A stretch of DNA of 5,333 nucleotides from Bog-756 sp052143895 (GTDB lineage: Bacteria > Actinomycetota > Acidimicrobiia > Acidimicrobiales > RAAP-2): positions 1 to 5,333 of the forward strand of contig JBKQRT010000210.1 of assembly GCA_052143895.1 (NCBI GenBank). Direction: 5' to 3'. This document shows positions 4,215 through 5,333 of this stretch, in pieces (the stretch's first letter is position 1; every line of letters starts with the position of its first letter). The notes beneath the pieces are model-generated. The model saw only the letters and a list, made by a program, of their open reading frames with translations. It made no database searches and was not told where the DNA came from. Made by a program: the position numbers and the translations under genes.

Positions 4215-5333
4215 GTGCTCGGTGCCAACGTATGGCGTCGCGTGCTCGGTGTCGACCGGGCGACGGTGATCGAGGAGATCGACCTCGACGAGGAGTCCGA
4301 AACGGTGGTGGTCCACGTCCGTTTGAGACGCCCGACCAAACGCAGGTGTGGGCGTTGCGGGATCCGTGCCCCCGGCTATGACCAGGGAGAAGGACGCCGC
4401 AACTGGCGGGCCATCGATCTCGGGACCATGCGGTGCTTCCTCCAGGCCGACACCCCGAGGGTCAACTGCCCCGAGCACGGCCCGACCGTCGCCCAGGTGC
4501 CCTGGGCCCGCCACGGTGCCGGACACACCCGGTTCTTCGACGACCAGGTGGCCTGGCTGGTCACCCACACCGCCAAGTCGACGGTGTGTGAGTTGATGCG
4601 GATCGCCTGGCGGACGGTGGGCTCGATCATCGACCGGGTGGTGGCCGATGGACGGGCTGCCCACGACCCGTTCTCCGACCTCACCCGCATCGGGATCGAC
4701 GAGATCAGCTACAAGAAGGGGCACCGCTACCTGACCATCGTCGTCGGCCACGACACCGGGAGGCTGGTGTGGGCAGCCGTCGGACGGGACAAGGCGACCC
4801 TCAACGGCTTCTTCGACCTGCTGGGCGAGGAACGCTCCGAGCAGATCTCCCTGGTCAGTGCCGACGGAGCCGGATGGATCGCCTCGGTGGTGGCCGAGCG
4901 GGCCCCCAACGCCACCCTCTGCATCGACGCCTTCCACGTGGTGGCCTGGGCCACCGATGCCTTGGACGAGGTGCGTCGCCAGGTGTGGAACGAAGCGAGG
5001 AAGGGCGGCATGTCCGGCCATGCCAACGAGCTGAAGGGCTGCCGGCATGCCCTCTGGCGGAACCCCGAGGACCTCACCCCCCGCCAGGCCGGCAAGCTCG
5101 CCTGGGTGGCCAAGGTCAACACCAAGCTCTACCGGGCCTACCTGATGAAAGAGCAGCTGCGCCTGGCCATCAAGAAGAAGGGCGTGCTCGCCCTCGCCAT
5201 GCTGGACGGCTGGCGGGACTGGGCCCAGCGTTGTCGCATCCCTGCCTTCGTCGAGCTCGGCCGCAAGATCAGAAAGAACCTCGCCGGCATCGAGGCGGCC
5301 ATGCTCAACAACCTGTCGAACGCGCTGATCGAG
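4215..5333 (+). CDS. ISL3-family transposase, 3' end beyond the window
   Basis: The 373 visible codons are open throughout, so the gene is partial only because the window ends. An N-terminal zinc-binding domain is visible: C45-G-R-C48 and C85-P-E-H88. It is followed by G-Y-D-Q-G and W-R-A-I-D-L-G, typical of the ISL3 zinc finger. Next come P-W-A-R-H-G-A-G-H-T (96-105) and the helix-turn-helix-like L-M-R-I-A-W-R-T-V-G (127-136). The DDE core follows: G-I-D162-E-I-S-Y, V-S-A-D217-G-A, C-I-D238-A-F-H-V-V, then L-D-E-V-R-R-Q-V-W-N-E-A-R, and finally L-S-N-A-L-I-E373. From knowledge of the family, D162, D238 and E373 are the likely catalytic acids. E373 is the last codon of the window, and a G-x-N-x-K-I motif would be expected just after it. 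GTG 4215 is chosen for its SD; an in-frame stop at 4182 limits any longer start. Family length is about 400-450, so roughly the last 10-15 percent is missing. The frame is intact so far and could encode an active enzyme. Confidence 0.92.
   Translation, partial: MLGANVWRRVLGVDRATVIEEIDLDEESETVVVHVRLRRPTKRRCGRCGIRAPGYDQGEGRRNWRAIDLGTMRCFLQADTPRVNCPEHGPTVAQVPWARHGAGHTRFFDDQVAWLVTHTAKSTVCELMRIAWRTVGSIIDRVVADGRAAHDPFSDLTRIGIDEISYKKGHRYLTIVVGHDTGRLVWAAVGRDKATLNGFFDLLGEERSEQISLVSADGAGWIASVVAERAPNATLCIDAFHVVAWATDALDEVRRQVWNEARKGGMSGHANELKGCRHALWRNPEDLTPRQAGKLAWVAKVNTKLYRAYLMKEQLRLAIKKKGVLALAMLDGWRDWAQRCRIPAFVELGRKIRKNLAGIEAAMLNNLSNALIE

Larger units (their letters stand above)
4101..5333 (+). mobile_element. 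ISL3-family insertion sequence, left part
   Basis: The element begins at about 4101 (GGCTCT) and continues past the window end. It contains a 114-bp untranslated left end and an intact transposase frame to the last base. It is unrelated to the IS1380 element at 231-1869 and is transcribed divergently from the sigma operon. The right end and target duplication are out of view. Confidence 0.75.

Noticed and set aside
4086..5048. 320-residue open frame on the minus strand
   Set aside because: It lies antisense to the ISL3 transposase, which has clear family motifs, and its protein is a low-complexity Gly/His/Pro/Val sequence typical of the reverse frame of a GC-rich gene.
1..5333. CRISPR array, tRNA or rRNA gene
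   Set aside because: No regularly spaced direct repeats, no cloverleaf with acceptor and TPsiC signatures, and no rRNA-like stretch were seen on either strand.

Overview
The window is GC-rich and its proteins are rich in Arg, Ala and Val. It has GTG starts and actinobacterial-style protein families: an SigE-like ECF sigma factor, a hyper-basic juxtamembrane N-terminus, and IS1380 and ISL3 transposases of the kind common in Actinobacteria. I read it as an actinobacterium, possibly of the Acidimicrobiia. This is inferred from protein style and not from a marker gene.

Layout. Positions 1-230 hold no gene I can recognise. Positions 231-1869 are an apparently complete IS1380-family insertion sequence of about 1.64 kb. 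It is bounded by 18-bp perfect inverted repeats and encodes one DDE transposase (GTG start at 356, stop at 1690). Its Shine-Dalgarno sequence lies in the right arm of a long hairpin (282-354). Positions 1870-2160 carry no gene but contain several inverted repeats, one of them a two-tier stem-loop at 2013-2055. Positions 2161-4058 hold a two-gene operon on the minus strand. The first gene is an ECF sigma factor (4058 to 3528). The second, overlapping it by ATGA, is a single-pass membrane protein with an extracytoplasmic Asp-box (BNR-like) beta-propeller (3531 to 2161). At 4101 an ISL3-family element begins, pointing away from the sigma gene. Its transposase starts at GTG 4215 and is still open at the window end, which falls on the likely third catalytic acid.

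How the genes relate. The sigma and propeller genes form a tightly coupled pair. By analogy with other ECF operons, the membrane protein probably senses something outside the cell and restrains or tunes the sigma factor. It has no recognisable classical anti-sigma domain, so that role is inference. The two insertion sequences are unrelated to each other and flank the operon. The ISL3 element sits only 42 bp upstream of the sigma start codon, so it has probably removed or replaced part of the sigma promoter. The most interesting points are the propeller-type partner of the sigma factor, the ISL3 insertion in its promoter region, and the SD-hiding hairpin in the IS1380 element.
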